Notes: generated by a model not told the origin, from the sequence alone. Positions 31,965 through 40,678 are shown, counted from the stretch's first letter. The stretch: 64,000 bases of DNA from JAJNBA01 sp963842295 (GCA_963842295.1 CAWJFY010000011.1:62001-126000), one strand, 5' to 3'. A program made the numbers and translations.

Positions 31965-34900
31965 GTGCGGCTTCGTCGCTCGATCGCGCTCGTGATGGGA
32001 TTGGTCCTTGCGTTGATGGTGCAGGGCATCGGGCAGTCCGCCACGAAGGACCGCCACGGGGGCCGCAGCGCGCTCCGTGATACCGAGAGCAGCCTGCCGG
32101 AGGGCTACGTGCCGGCGGTGATCCGAGCGAGGCAGCTCGGCCGCTACTTCGTCGAGATGAACGCCGACTCAGTGGCCGACGTGCTGCGTCGTGGCGCCCG
32201 GTCGGGAGCCGCCGTGAGCGCTCCGCGGCAACAGAGCGCGGCCGCGGCGGCACTGCGCGCACAGGAAGCCGCGATCGACCAGGCAAGGTCGCTCGGCGGC
32301 ACGATCTCGTTCCGCTATCGGGTGTTGATCAATGCCTTCTCCGCCCGGCTCTCACCCGGCGCAGCGGCGGCACTGGCGAGCCGGTCCGACGTCCGATCGG
32401 TCCAGCCCGTCTCGATCGTGAAGAAGACCCTGTCGACCAGTGTGCCCTTCATCGGCGCGCCCCAGGTGTGGAGCACCTTCGGCGCTCGCGGCCAGGGGAT
32501 GCGGGTCGCGGTCGTCGACACCGGCATCGACTACACCCACGCCTCCTTCGGCGGCGAGGGCACGGTCCAGGCCTACCAGGAGAACGACCCCACGTTCATC
32601 GAGGCCGGCACGTTCCCCACGGACAAGGTGATCGGTGGCTTCGACTTCGTCGGTGAGAACTACGACGTGTTGGACGCCGACACCTCCAACGACACCCCCC
32701 GCCCAGACTTCGACCCCTTGGACGAGGACGGTCACGGGAGCCACACGGGAAGCACCGTCGCAGGCATCGCCGTGCCCGGACAGGTCGGAAGAGGGGTGGC
32801 CCCGCTGGCGAGCCTCTACGCCTACAAGGTGTGGGACGTCGGCAACTCGACCGACGACGTGCTGGTCGCCGCCTACGAGCGGGCGGTCGACCCCAACCAG
32901 GACGGCAACGTCAGCGACCAGGTCGACGTCCTTTCCTTCTCCGGCGGCGTCAGCTACGGCACGCTGAACTCGCTCGAAGCGAAGGCGGCGCAGCGCGTCA
33001 CCGACCTCGGTACCGTGTTCGTGGCCTCCGCAGGCAACGAGGGACATCAGGCGGCCGGAGGATCTCCCTACATCCTCGGCACGCCGGCCTCTGCACGCGG
33101 CGTGGTTGCGGTGGCGGCCTCGATCGACGAGTTCGTCGCGTTGCAGCTCGTGATCAACAGCTCGTCCGACGGGACCATCCCCACGCTGCCGGACAACGGG
33201 CTGACCGTGCACCAGGACTGGTCCCCGGACCTGCCGGCTGGGGGCATCACCGCCGACCTGTTCGACGGTCGGGAGGTCGATCCCGCGACCACGGATCCGG
33301 CCGACGCGATGTTCTGCAGCCCACTGCCGTCCGGCTCGCTGACAGGCCAGACGGTCTTGGTCTTCAAGGGATCGACCGGCGGCGGCGACTGCGACGGCAC
33401 GACGAAGGTCTTCGAGGCCCAGGAGGCCGGTGCCACCGCGGTGATCCTCGTGTCCACGTTCGGTGGGCTTCCCTTCGGCCTCGGACCTGGGGAGCACGTC
33501 GACGAGATCACGATCCCGGCACTGATGGTCTCGGGCGCCGATGGCGGAGTCCTTCTGACGGAGATCAGCCCCAACGAGCCGACGACCTACAACGAGGTCG
33601 CCGTCAACGCGACGGTCAGCGATGTGCCGGCGACCATCCCCGGCTTCGACGACGCGATGACCGACTTCACGTCGGAGGGCCCGGCCCGCCTGACCAGTGA
33701 TCTCAAGCCCGACATCTCCGCGCCCGGCTTCAACATCGCGGCCGCGGCGGTGGGCACGGGCAACGAGGCGATCGAGCTCTCGGGAACGTCGATGGCGGCG
33801 CCGCACGTGTCGGGCGTGGCCACGTTGCTCCGGCAGCTACACCCCGGCTGGTCGCCGGCCCAGATCAAGGCCGTCTTGATGAACCAGGCCAATCGGAACA
33901 TGAAGAACAACGACCTCACGACCCCGGTGTCCGCCACGGTGATGGGCGCCGGACGGGTGGATGCCTTCCAGTCCGCTCGCGCGAAGTCGGTGGCGTGGCC
34001 CGGGAGCCTTTCGTACGGGTTCGTCCCCACCGCGGTGGACCGCTCGGCGGTTCGGAGCTTCTTGGTCAGGAACTTCGACAAGAAGTCGCACGGATACACG
34101 GTGACCGCGGCCGACCGGGCCTCGGACTTCGATCCGGCTCTCTCGACCCTCGCGATCTCGCTGAACGGCACCTCGTTCGGTGCGAGCAGGTCGTTCACCC
34201 TGAGCCGCGGCCAGGCGCGGCGGGTTTGGGTTCGACTCACGGTCGATCCGGACGTGATCTCCGAGCTCGAGCAGGAGTTGGGCCTGTACTACATCCACCC
34301 GAACATGGACGGCACCATCCATGTGGCTCAGAGCGGGAACCCGAGCGACGTCCTCCGGCTCCCATGGCACGTCGCCCCCCTGGCGGCTTCGGCCAACGGG
34401 CTGTCGCAGACGTCCCTGGACCTCACCGGGGGTCCGGCGACCATGGAGCTGACCGAAGCGCCGGCAGCGGGGATCTCCTATGCCGACCTGTACCTGCTGG
34501 GAGCCACGGACCCGGCAGGGAGCCGGGGTGAGGAGGACCTCGTCGGGGTCGGCGCTCGGTCGTTCACCGGCACCACGATCGACGGGACGGCCGAGGGGCT
34601 GCCCACGGGTGTCGACGAGTTGGCCGGCATCGACTGGGTGACGTTCCTCACGAACGCGGACGAGCCGACCGAGCCTGTCGAGTTCGGCGTGCAGAGCTGG
34701 GGCGTCCACAACACCACGGAGACGCTCGAGGTCGACGTCTTGATCGACGCGGGCGCCGACGGCGTGTTCGCGGACGCGGAGCTGCAGGCCGACTACATGG
34801 TGGCGAAGCTCCCCGGACCCGGCGGCGAGGTCTGTGTCTTCGACCTGTCGCTCGCCGACCCGTTCGCCGAGTGCACCCGTCTGTACTTCGCCGACTACAG

Positions 34901-35282
34901 CAACTTCAACAGCAACCTGGTGGGCCTGGTGGTGGACGCCGAGGCGATCGGGCTGACCGACGGTGCGCCCGAGCTCGCGTATCACGTCGAGGCATGCACC
35001 GGGACGTTCTCGGGCGACGTGCCGGGTCTGATCTGCGACTCGGCAGGCGAGATCGACGACGTGACGGGCACGTGGAACCTGACGTTGAACGCGATCGATC
35101 CCGCACTGGTGATCGACCCGCTCGTCTGCAAGGGGTTCTGGGACGGCGGCGCGTGCGACGCCACCACGCCGATCACGGTCGACGCGGGATCCGCGGATCC
35201 GGGCGACAACCCGTCGATCCTGGCCCTGTTCCCGAACGACCGGCCGCACCGCGCGGCCACCGTCGTCGAGACGACGACGTAA
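31965..35282 (+). CDS. Secreted subtilisin-like serine protease (S8) with PA insertion
   Basis: A 1105-residue exported S8 protease starting at GTG after GGGGAGG. There is a signal peptide (RRSIALVMGLVLALMVQGIG), an inhibitor-like prodomain at about residues 60-155, and then the catalytic domain. Catalytic residues are Asp185 in VAVVDTGID, His257 in DGHGSHTG and Ser609 in LSGTSMAAPHVSG. A protease-associated insertion at about 430-530 includes VILVSTFGGLPFGLGPGEHV. The last 400 residues hold beta-rich Fn3-like and C-terminal modules (YHVEACTGTFSGD region) without a clear membrane anchor. The domain order matches vpr/PopC-like extracellular proteases; the substrate is unknown. Confidence 0.92.
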   Translation: MRLRRSIALVMGLVLALMVQGIGQSATKDRHGGRSALRDTESSLPEGYVPAVIRARQLGRYFVEMNADSVADVLRRGARSGAAVSAPRQQSAAAAALRAQEAAIDQARSLGGTISFRYRVLINAFSARLSPGAAAALASRSDVRSVQPVSIVKKTLSTSVPFIGAPQVWSTFGARGQGMRVAVVDTGIDYTHASFGGEGTVQAYQENDPTFIEAGTFPTDKVIGGFDFVGENYDVLDADTSNDTPRPDFDPLDEDGHGSHTGSTVAGIAVPGQVGRGVAPLASLYAYKVWDVGNSTDDVLVAAYERAVDPNQDGNVSDQVDVLSFSGGVSYGTLNSLEAKAAQRVTDLGTVFVASAGNEGHQAAGGSPYILGTPASARGVVAVAASIDEFVALQLVINSSSDGTIPTLPDNGLTVHQDWSPDLPAGGITADLFDGREVDPATTDPADAMFCSPLPSGSLTGQTVLVFKGSTGGGDCDGTTKVFEAQEAGATAVILVSTFGGLPFGLGPGEHVDEITIPALMVSGADGGVLLTEISPNEPTTYNEVAVNATVSDVPATIPGFDDAMTDFTSEGPARLTSDLKPDISAPGFNIAAAAVGTGNEAIELSGTSMAAPHVSGVATLLRQLHPGWSPAQIKAVLMNQANRNMKNNDLTTPVSATVMGAGRVDAFQSARAKSVAWPGSLSYGFVPTAVDRSAVRSFLVRNFDKKSHGYTVTAADRASDFDPALSTLAISLNGTSFGASRSFTLSRGQARRVWVRLTVDPDVISELEQELGLYYIHPNMDGTIHVAQSGNPSDVLRLPWHVAPLAASANGLSQTSLDLTGGPATMELTEAPAAGISYADLYLLGATDPAGSRGEEDLVGVGARSFTGTTIDGTAEGLPTGVDELAGIDWVTFLTNADEPTEPVEFGVQSWGVHNTTETLEVDVLIDAGADGVFADAELQADYMVAKLPGPGGEVCVFDLSLADPFAECTRLYFADYSNFNSNLVGLVVDAEAIGLTDGAPELAYHVEACTGTFSGDVPGLICDSAGEIDDVTGTWNLTLNAIDPALVIDPLVCKGFWDGGACDATTPITVDAGSADPGDNPSILALFPNDRPHRAATVVETTT

Positions 35283-35298
35283 CGGCCCGGGTGCGGCG

Positions 35299-35327
35299 CC
35301 CGGGAACGGCCTTCGGCCGTTCCCGGG
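35299..35327. terminator. 13-bp hairpin after the subtilase gene
   Basis: CCCGGGAACGGCC pairs perfectly with GGCCGTTCCCGGG around the loop TTC, starting 17 bases after the subtilase stop. A 16-base direct repeat (CCCGGGTGCGGCGCCC) flanks it, once at about 35286 and again at about 35322, overlapping the right arm. It is a probable intrinsic terminator of the GC-hairpin type, possibly grown by duplication. Confidence 0.72.
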
Positions 35328-35406
35328 TGCGGCGCCCATCTTCAGTGGGCTGTCACGATTCACCCGGGGTGAACGGAGCGGGCGGCCGACGTCCCCACCA
35401 GTGGGA

Positions 35407-35790
35407 TCAGAACATCGTGTTGTCGTTCTCGGCCGTCTCGGGGACGGGCTGCAACACGTCCCAGTGCTCGACGATCTTGCCGTCTTCCAGACGGAAGATG
35501 TCTGCGGCCGCGGTGCCCCGGTCCTCAGGCGACGTCTTGATCACACCGTGAGTGACGACGAGGTCTCCCTCGGCCACGGTCCGCTTGATCTCGACACGCA
35601 GCTGTGGGTACTCCCCTCGGTACCAGTTGACGAAGCCGATGAATGCCTCCGGGCCGTCGGCCGCCTGTGGGTTGTGTTGTATGTAGCGGTCGCCGAGATA
35701 CTTCGCGACCGCCTCCTCCGGCTTGCCCTCGTTGAACGCGAGCTCGTAGTAGGCGAGGACCGTCGCCGCGTTCGTCCTCGGGTCACTCAT
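35407..35790 (-). CDS. SnoaL-like protein
   Basis: A 127-residue NTF2-fold protein of the SnoaL-like polyketide cyclase/ester-cyclase group: TVLAYYELAFNEGKPEEAVAKYLGDRYIQHNPQAADG (core AYYELAFNEGKPEEAVAKY), then VEIKRTVAEGDLVVTHGVIK, then ADIFRLEDGKIVEHWDVLQPVPE. The IVEHWDVLQ motif is very characteristic. It may bind or isomerise small molecules. ATG 35790 follows AAGGAGGAGCCCACC. The frame upstream to 36090 is a shadow of the next gene. Confidence 0.87.
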   Translation of the reverse strand: MSDPRTNAATVLAYYELAFNEGKPEEAVAKYLGDRYIQHNPQAADGPEAFIGFVNWYRGEYPQLRVEIKRTVAEGDLVVTHGVIKTSPEDRGTAAADIFRLEDGKIVEHWDVLQPVPETAENDNTMF

Positions 35791-35873
35791 GGTGGGCTCC
35801 TCCTTGTGGGCTCGGACCATCGTGGAACCCCGTCGGGTGGGAGCCCATTCCCGTCCGTCCGTCCGGTTGGGTC

Positions 35874-36281
35874 CTACAGAGCCCGCATCCGATTGTTGCG
35901 AGGCTGGTGCTCCACTTCGGCCAGCCCGAGGACCTCCAGGACCGGTGGCACGTAGTTCCCGAAACGACCGCGGAGACCCTTCTTCAGGCCGTACCAGCCA
36001 CCGACGGGGTTCTCTGACGATCGAGCCCACGCCTCGACGGTGCCCTCCTTGGCCGGCTTCTGCTCGTCGGCATTGCCGAGCGGCATCCAATCGCCATGCG
36101 CCTTCAGCATGTCGTGCAGGTCCTCGATCGCCCGCAGGTGATAGCGGAGCTCGGTCTTGCCGACTCGGCAGACGAGCGCGGGCGGATCGGCGTCAGGATC
36201 CCGATGCATCTCGAACTCCGACTGTCCACTCGGCGTCTGCAGCACCCACGGATCCTCGGGGCCGCCGCTTCCCTTCGCCAT
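35874..36281 (-). CDS. Small conserved actinobacterial protein (possibly DUF6855)
   Basis: A 135-residue protein with a distinctive conserved text: DPWVLQTPSGQSEFEMHRD, then PPALVCRVGKTELRYHLRAI, then DLHDMLKAHGDWMPLGNADEQKPAKEGTVEAW and VGGWYGLKKGLRGRFGNYVPPVLE. I recall very similar actinobacterial proteins filed as DUF6855, but I could not verify that. No catalytic motif, signal or membrane segment is seen. ATG 36281 follows GAAGGAGGGAGC. It diverges from the histidine kinase at 36394. Confidence 0.7.
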   Translation of the reverse strand: MAKGSGGPEDPWVLQTPSGQSEFEMHRDPDADPPALVCRVGKTELRYHLRAIEDLHDMLKAHGDWMPLGNADEQKPAKEGTVEAWARSSENPVGGWYGLKKGLRGRFGNYVPPVLEVLGLAEVEHQPRNNRMRAL

Positions 36282-36393
36282 GCTCCCTCCTTCCTCGAAC
36301 CGACACAGGTGAGGAATCTTCGCACGGGCGCGTGAGGCTCGTGTGGCCCGATGCGACGAGGAGGAGGCGGGGCACCGGCGCCATAATCGAGCC

Positions 36394-37695
36394 GTGAGGA
36401 GTGGGAGAACCTCGGTCGCGCGTGCGGTCCTGGCGTTCACGATCACCGGGCTGGTGGTACTCATCCTCGTTGGAGTGGCCGGCGTACTCGTCATGCGCCG
36501 CCTCGGGACCGCCGAAGCATTGCGTCAAGCCGAGCGGATCGCGCTGGTGGCCGGGCAAGGAGTGGTCGAGCCTCGGCTCACCGAAGGGATCATGAGGGGC
36601 GACTCGTCCAGCCTCCTCACGATCGACGAGGTCGTGAGCGGGGGTGTCCTTCGAGGTCCCATCGCACGCGTGACCATCAGGGACCGAGATGGCCGGGTCC
36701 TGTACGCCGACGACCCCGGCCTGATCGGCTCGGCTTTCGCGCTCGGCGCATCCGAACGCGAAGCGCTCGCGACGGGTGACGCCGTCACCAGCGAAGGGAC
36801 CGCCGACGACCTGGAGAGTCGTTTCGAGGGTGAACTCGGTCCGCTCCTCGAGGTCTCGCTTCCTGTGAGCACCCAGGGGGGTCGAGAGCTCCTCTTCCAG
36901 GCCTACCTCTCGCTCGATTCGGTGACCGCGAGCGCGGAGCAACTGTGGAGCGCGTTCCTTCCGGTCCTGGCCGTGGCTCTACTCGCCCTCGCCCTGCTGC
37001 AGATCCCGCTCGCGCTCCGGCTGGCGCGACAGGTGCGGGCGTCGCAGCAGGAGCGGGAGCTCCTGCTGCGACGCGCGATCGAGTCCTCGGACCTCGAGAG
37101 ACGTCGGATCGCGGGCGATCTCCACGACGGGCCCGTCCAGCAGCTCGCCGGGCTCTCCATGTCGCTCGAGGCGGCCGCCGGCTCCGTCGGGCCGACGGAT
37201 CCGTCGGCGGGACCGCTCCGCGACGCGGCCTCGGCGATGCGACGGAGCGTCCGCCTCCTCCGCTCGGCGCTCATGGGCATCTATCCGGCCAACGTGCAAC
37301 GTGCGGGTCTTCGGGTGGCGCTTGCCGACCTCGCGGCGCCGCTGACCGAGCAAGGGATCTCCGCGGACGTCGACGTCCCGCCGGACCTGAACCTCCCGCC
37401 TGAGGTGGAGTCCCTCCTGTTCCGTGCCTCGCGTGAGGCGTTCCGCAACGCCGAGCGACACGCGCAGGCGAAACGGGTCAGCCTGCGCGTGCGTGCAGAG
37501 AACGGTCTCGTCCACCTCGAGGTGGAGGACGACGGGATCGGCTTCGCTTCCGAGCGAAGCGAGCCCAGCCGGGCGGACGGGCACATCGGCCTGCCACTCC
37601 TGCGAGACATCGCGGGTGACGCGGGCGGGACGCTCCACATCGACTCCGCCGAGGGTCGGGGCACCAGGATCCGGTTGGAGGTGCCTCTCCGATGA
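36394..37695 (+). CDS. Membrane sensor histidine kinase, NarL-type (HisKA_3)
   Basis: A 433-residue kinase. A first transmembrane helix (about residues 12-34) is followed by an extracytoplasmic sensor region of about 145 residues with VTIRDRDGRVLYADDPGLIGS, a Cache/PAS-like text, and then a second helix at about 186-206. The phosphoacceptor is His244 in RRIAGDLHDGPVQQLAGLS. The ATPase domain has REAFRNAERHAQA (N box), VEDDGIGF and GLPLLRDIAGDAGGTLHIDS (G boxes). It starts at GTG 36394. The receiver gene overlaps its stop (ATGA), so it is a cognate pair; the signal is unknown. Confidence 0.9.
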   Translation: MRSGRTSVARAVLAFTITGLVVLILVGVAGVLVMRRLGTAEALRQAERIALVAGQGVVEPRLTEGIMRGDSSSLLTIDEVVSGGVLRGPIARVTIRDRDGRVLYADDPGLIGSAFALGASEREALATGDAVTSEGTADDLESRFEGELGPLLEVSLPVSTQGGRELLFQAYLSLDSVTASAEQLWSAFLPVLAVALLALALLQIPLALRLARQVRASQQERELLLRRAIESSDLERRRIAGDLHDGPVQQLAGLSMSLEAAAGSVGPTDPSAGPLRDAASAMRRSVRLLRSALMGIYPANVQRAGLRVALADLAAPLTEQGISADVDVPPDLNLPPEVESLLFRASREAFRNAERHAQAKRVSLRVRAENGLVHLEVEDDGIGFASERSEPSRADGHIGLPLLRDIAGDAGGTLHIDSAEGRGTRIRLEVPLR

Positions 37696-38327
37696 TCAGC
37701 CTCGTGATCGCAGACGACCACCGGGTCGTGAGGACAGGGCTCGAGCAGCTCGTCGGCACGTTCGACGACGTGGAGGTCGTCGGAGCCGGTGCCAACGGAG
37801 AGGAGGCGGTCGATATCTGCGCCGCCGCCCGGCCCAACGTGGCGTTGATCGACCTCGAGATGCCGATCCTCGACGGGATCGAAGCAACACGGCGCATCCG
37901 AGCGGTCTCACCCGCGACCAATGTCATCGTCTTCACGTCGTTCTCGGATCGGGATCGGATCCTCGGCGCCCTCGATGCCGGCGCGGTCGGATACCTGCTC
38001 AAGGATGCCGAACCCGAGGAGATCCATCGGGCGATCCGGGCTGCGATGCGCGGCGAGGCTCCGCTCGCCCCGAAGGCGGCGGCAGCGCTCCTCGCCGCGC
38101 GATCGGCCGCGAGTTCCTCGCACGATCTGACGGAGCGAGAACGCGAGGTTCTGCGACTCGTGGCGAGTGGTCTCGCGAACAAGCAGATCGCGCGCAGGCT
38201 GGGCATCAGCGAGAAGACGGTGAAGGGGCATCTCACCCACGTGTTCCAAGCGATCGGTGTCACGGATCGCACGCAGGCGGCGCTGTGGGCCGAGCGGAAC
38301 GGTCTCTCCGGAGAGCGCGGTGACTAG
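37692..38327 (+). CDS. NarL/LuxR-family response regulator
   Basis: A 211-residue response regulator with a receiver domain (phosphoacceptor Asp54 in ALIDLEMPILDG, acidic pocket IADDH, and the late TSFSDRDRI and GYLLKDAE loops) and a C-terminal LuxR-type helix-turn-helix (LTEREREVLRLVASGLANKQIARRLGISEKTVKGHL; recognition part NKQIARRLGISEKTVK). The start overlaps the kinase stop. Two small secreted paralogous genes follow 76 bases downstream on the same strand and are natural candidates for its regulon. Confidence 0.92.
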   Translation: MISLVIADDHRVVRTGLEQLVGTFDDVEVVGAGANGEEAVDICAAARPNVALIDLEMPILDGIEATRRIRAVSPATNVIVFTSFSDRDRILGALDAGAVGYLLKDAEPEEIHRAIRAAMRGEAPLAPKAAAALLAARSAASSSHDLTEREREVLRLVASGLANKQIARRLGISEKTVKGHLTHVFQAIGVTDRTQAALWAERNGLSGERGD

Positions 38328-38403
38328 TCCGATCGGCTCGCCTGGTCGCGCGACCGAAGTCCCCTTGTGCGACCCGACCGTGAGGGGCACGCTTGACCGT
38401 GCG

Positions 38404-38796
38404 ATGCAACCACAACGCAGCCGGTCGATGCGTGCCCTTTGTGTCCTTGCCCTCGTGTCACTCGTCGTCTTCGCCGGCCCGGTTGCCGCCCTGCAGGTCG
38501 CGACCGTACGGCAGGGCGCGTGCAGCGGGCCGAGCGGATGGAGATTGTCCGTGGCCCGGGACGGGGGCTCGCTGAGGGTGAGGCTCGCGGTCCGCGGAGG
38601 CAGGGCGGGACAGCGGTGGAACGTCTTCATGGACCACAACGGCAACGGCTTCTTCGCCGGCCACCGGATCTCCCGGTCAAAGGGGTTCTGGGAAGTGCGC
38701 CGGCGCGTCGCCAACCGCCGGGGCATCGACACGATCCGATTCGGCTCCCACAACGTCGCGACGGGCGAGACCTGCCGCGGACGAGCTTCCGCCTAG
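38404..38796 (+). CDS. Small secreted protein, paralogue A
   Basis: An approximately 130-residue exported protein that I do not recognise. A signal peptide (SMRALCVLALVSLVVFAGPVAAL) is followed by a mature domain of about 100 residues. That domain has a Cys-Ser-Gly motif (GACSGPSGWRLSV) near its start and NVATGETCRGRA at its end, so one disulfide is likely. The middle reads VFMDHNGNGFFAGHRIS. The start could be ATG 38404 (MQPQRSRSMRAL) or 38428 (MRALCVL). It is a clear relative of the next gene. Confidence 0.75.
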   Translation: MQPQRSRSMRALCVLALVSLVVFAGPVAALQVATVRQGACSGPSGWRLSVARDGGSLRVRLAVRGGRAGQRWNVFMDHNGNGFFAGHRISRSKGFWEVRRRVANRRGIDTIRFGSHNVATGETCRGRASA

Positions 38797-38900
38797 AAGC
38801 GGGTCGCACGACGAAGGTCCTCTTGTGACGCGGACCGTCCTGCCGGCAGCCTCGCGGGAGGCGTCCGGACCGGACCGGACCCGCGATGGAAGGAGACGCG

Positions 38901-39308
38901 ATGAGAAGAGGATGGCTCCGCACCGTGAGTGCGACGATCACGACCCTCGTGATCGTCGGGTTACTGGCGGCGCCGCCCGCGACTGCACACTCACGCTCCG
39001 CCACACGGATGGTCGTGGCCCGGGGATCGTGCAGCGGCGACAGCCATTGGAGGCTGATGCTCGTCAAGGGTCACCATCGGATCGGGGTCGGGTTCAGGGT
39101 CGTGCAGGGTGTCGAGGGAAACATCTGGCGAGTGAAGATCGCTCAGAACCGACACACGATCTTCCGCGCACTCCAGGCGACCCACGGCGAGCGCGGCTCC
39201 TTCGCGGTGAGGACCTGGACGCGGAACACGCGGGGCCTGGACTTCTTCCGCGCTCGCGCGCGGAATCTGGCGACCGGCGAGATCTGCCTCGGCCGGGCCG
39301 TGATCTAG
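38901..39308 (+). CDS. Small secreted protein, paralogue B
   Basis: An approximately 135-residue exported protein. A signal peptide (TVSATITTLVIVGLLAAPPATAH) precedes a mature domain with GSCSGDSHWRLML, matching paralogue A, and ends NLATGEICLGRAVI. The middle sections differ, but the spacing of the two cysteines and the WRL and GxxxF/VR positions agree. ATG 38901 follows AAGGAGACGCG; an in-frame ATG at 38886 is less likely. The pair lies behind a NarL-type two-component system. No function can be given. A strong hairpin at 39327 follows. Confidence 0.78.
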   Translation: MRRGWLRTVSATITTLVIVGLLAAPPATAHSRSATRMVVARGSCSGDSHWRLMLVKGHHRIGVGFRVVQGVEGNIWRVKIAQNRHTIFRALQATHGERGSFAVRTWTRNTRGLDFFRARARNLATGEICLGRAVI

Positions 39309-39326
39309 GCCACCCCGTCGAACCCC

Positions 39327-39368
39327 GTGTGCCGTCGCGCGGGCCGAACTTCCCCCGCGACGGCACAC
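39327..39368. terminator. 13-bp inverted repeat between convergent genes
   Basis: GTGTGCCGTCGCG pairs perfectly with CGCGACGGCACAC around a 16-base loop, between the stops of secreted paralogue B (plus) and the nuclease-like lipoprotein (minus). The position and perfect stem suggest a bidirectional terminator. Confidence 0.62.
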
Positions 39369-39377
39369 AGCGGTCGT

Positions 39378-40109
39378 TCACATCGGGTTGAACCGCTCGC
39401 AGCCCAGGCCGTCACCATCTCCGTCGAGGTCGTGGAGGTCCGGACCCGAGATCAGGAAGTTCGCGGATCGGATCTCGTTGCAATCCAGATCGGGCGGGAA
39501 CGGGGCGATGCAGTTCCCCGGGTACGAGGGATCGCAAGGTCGGCCGGGCGAGTCCACACGGATGACGTGATGGAGAGCCGGGCAGCGACCCCACAGGCCC
39601 CGATGCCCTCGGGCCGCCTCAAGCTGGGCCCGCAAGAGCGCAGCCTCGTTCCGCTGGTTCGGCCAGTACCGGGCCAAGGTGGCCGCTCCCGATCGCAGGA
39701 GCGCGGCATTGATCAGCTCATGGCCGGCCCAGAGCCACACCCAGGTGAGCCCCGCGTCATCCTTCGCACGCGAGTCGCGTTCGACCCGAAGGCGCCCTCC
39801 CACCGAGAGCTCGCTGATCGACTCGTCGTCCGTCGAGCATCCCAAGCGCGTCGGGGTTCGGGCATCGACGCCGATCAAGCGGACCTTGACCTCGCGCTCA
39901 TCGATCCGCAGCACCAGCCGCTCGGCGTCGATGATCTCGACGGAACGGATCTCGGCGGACATGCGGGGCTGCTCGCTCACCGCGGCGGTCTCGGCCGGGG
40001 GATGGCCACACGCGACGACCGTGGCCGTGAGCAACGAGCGGGCAGGGCCGCGGAGTTGACGCGGTCGGATCAGCCATCGAGCCAGCGGGGTACGTCGGCG
40101 CGCGGTCAC
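39378..40109 (-). CDS. SNase-like lipoprotein with Excalibur domain, catalytic residues replaced
   Basis: A 243-residue protein starting at GTG, overlapping the previous stop (GTGA). The N-terminus has an Arg-rich start and the lipobox-like TVVAC (Cys34). The staphylococcal-nuclease fold follows with VRLIGVDARTP and LRSGAATLARYWPNQ. Compared with SNase, R35 and D40 appear to be kept as Arg77 and Asp82. The catalytic Glu43 is Thr85 (ARTP) and Arg87 is Leu121 (DDAGLTWV). The end is an Excalibur calcium-binding domain (LDGDGDGLGCERF). I therefore infer a non-catalytic, calcium-binding surface lipoprotein derived from thermonuclease. Confidence 0.8.
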   Translation of the reverse strand: MTARRRTPLARWLIRPRQLRGPARSLLTATVVACGHPPAETAAVSEQPRMSAEIRSVEIIDAERLVLRIDEREVKVRLIGVDARTPTRLGCSTDDESISELSVGGRLRVERDSRAKDDAGLTWVWLWAGHELINAALLRSGAATLARYWPNQRNEAALLRAQLEAARGHRGLWGRCPALHHVIRVDSPGRPCDPSYPGNCIAPFPPDLDCNEIRSANFLISGPDLHDLDGDGDGLGCERFNPM

Positions 40110-40678
40110 CGCGTGAGCGGCCCGATCCTCCGGCCGGCGGCGGAGTCCTCGATCAGCGTCGCGAGACGACGTTCGCGAGTCCCCTCCCGCTTGGCCGTCA
40201 TGACCCAGCGGATCGTGGCCTGTCGGTACCACTTCGCCTGCGCCTGGAAGAACGCCCACGCCTTCTTCTTCGCGCGGAAACGCTTCTCGAAGGCAGGGTC
40301 GAAGACCGCCTTCTCGCGCTGCTCGTACGAGTAGATGCCGGACCGATCCTCGCGACGTGCGTCGAACGCGCTCCGTCCGGCGGGGCGCATGCGACGCTCT
40401 CGCGTGAGGACCGCGACGCGCTCGATGTTCACCGCGCTCCAGATGCTTCGAGCTCGGCGTGGCGAGAACCGGATCATGTACCGCTCGGCGTCGATGCTCT
40501 TGCGCACGCCGTCGATCCAGCCGAAACAGAGCGCTTCGTCCACCGACTCCGGCCATGTCATGCTGGGCTTACCTGACTTCTTCTTGTAGTACCCGACCCA
40601 GAGCTCGCTCTCGCTTTCGTGATGTTGCTCGAGCCAAGCACGGAAGTCCTCGGGCCCTTCGAAGGTTGTGGGTTGCAT
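40106..40678 (-). CDS. YdeI/OmpD-associated family protein, full length
   Basis: A 190-residue protein: FRAWLEQHHESESELWVGYYKKKSG, then VDEALCFGWIDGVRKSIDAERYMIRFSPRRARSIWS (core CFGWIDGVRKSID), then FEKRFRAKKKAWAFFQAQAKWYRQATIRWVMTAKREGTRERRL. The last block, with W-x-F-F and ATIRWVxxAKxxxTRxRRL, is the YdeI signature. The family is named for bacteriocin/antimicrobial peptide tolerance in Salmonella and E. coli; no enzymatic mechanism is known. It diverges from the cyclase gene at 40737 and overlaps the SNase-like gene start. It is the full-length relative of the short gene at 3725. Confidence 0.87.
   Translation of the reverse strand: MQPTTFEGPEDFRAWLEQHHESESELWVGYYKKKSGKPSMTWPESVDEALCFGWIDGVRKSIDAERYMIRFSPRRARSIWSAVNIERVAVLTRERRMRPAGRSAFDARREDRSGIYSYEQREKAVFDPAFEKRFRAKKKAWAFFQAQAKWYRQATIRWVMTAKREGTRERRLATLIEDSAAGRRIGPLTR

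Noticed and set aside
33837..35363. 508-codon minus-strand frame opposite the subtilase C-terminus
   Set aside because: Antisense shadow with no motif; the plus-strand domain continues the subtilase without breaks.
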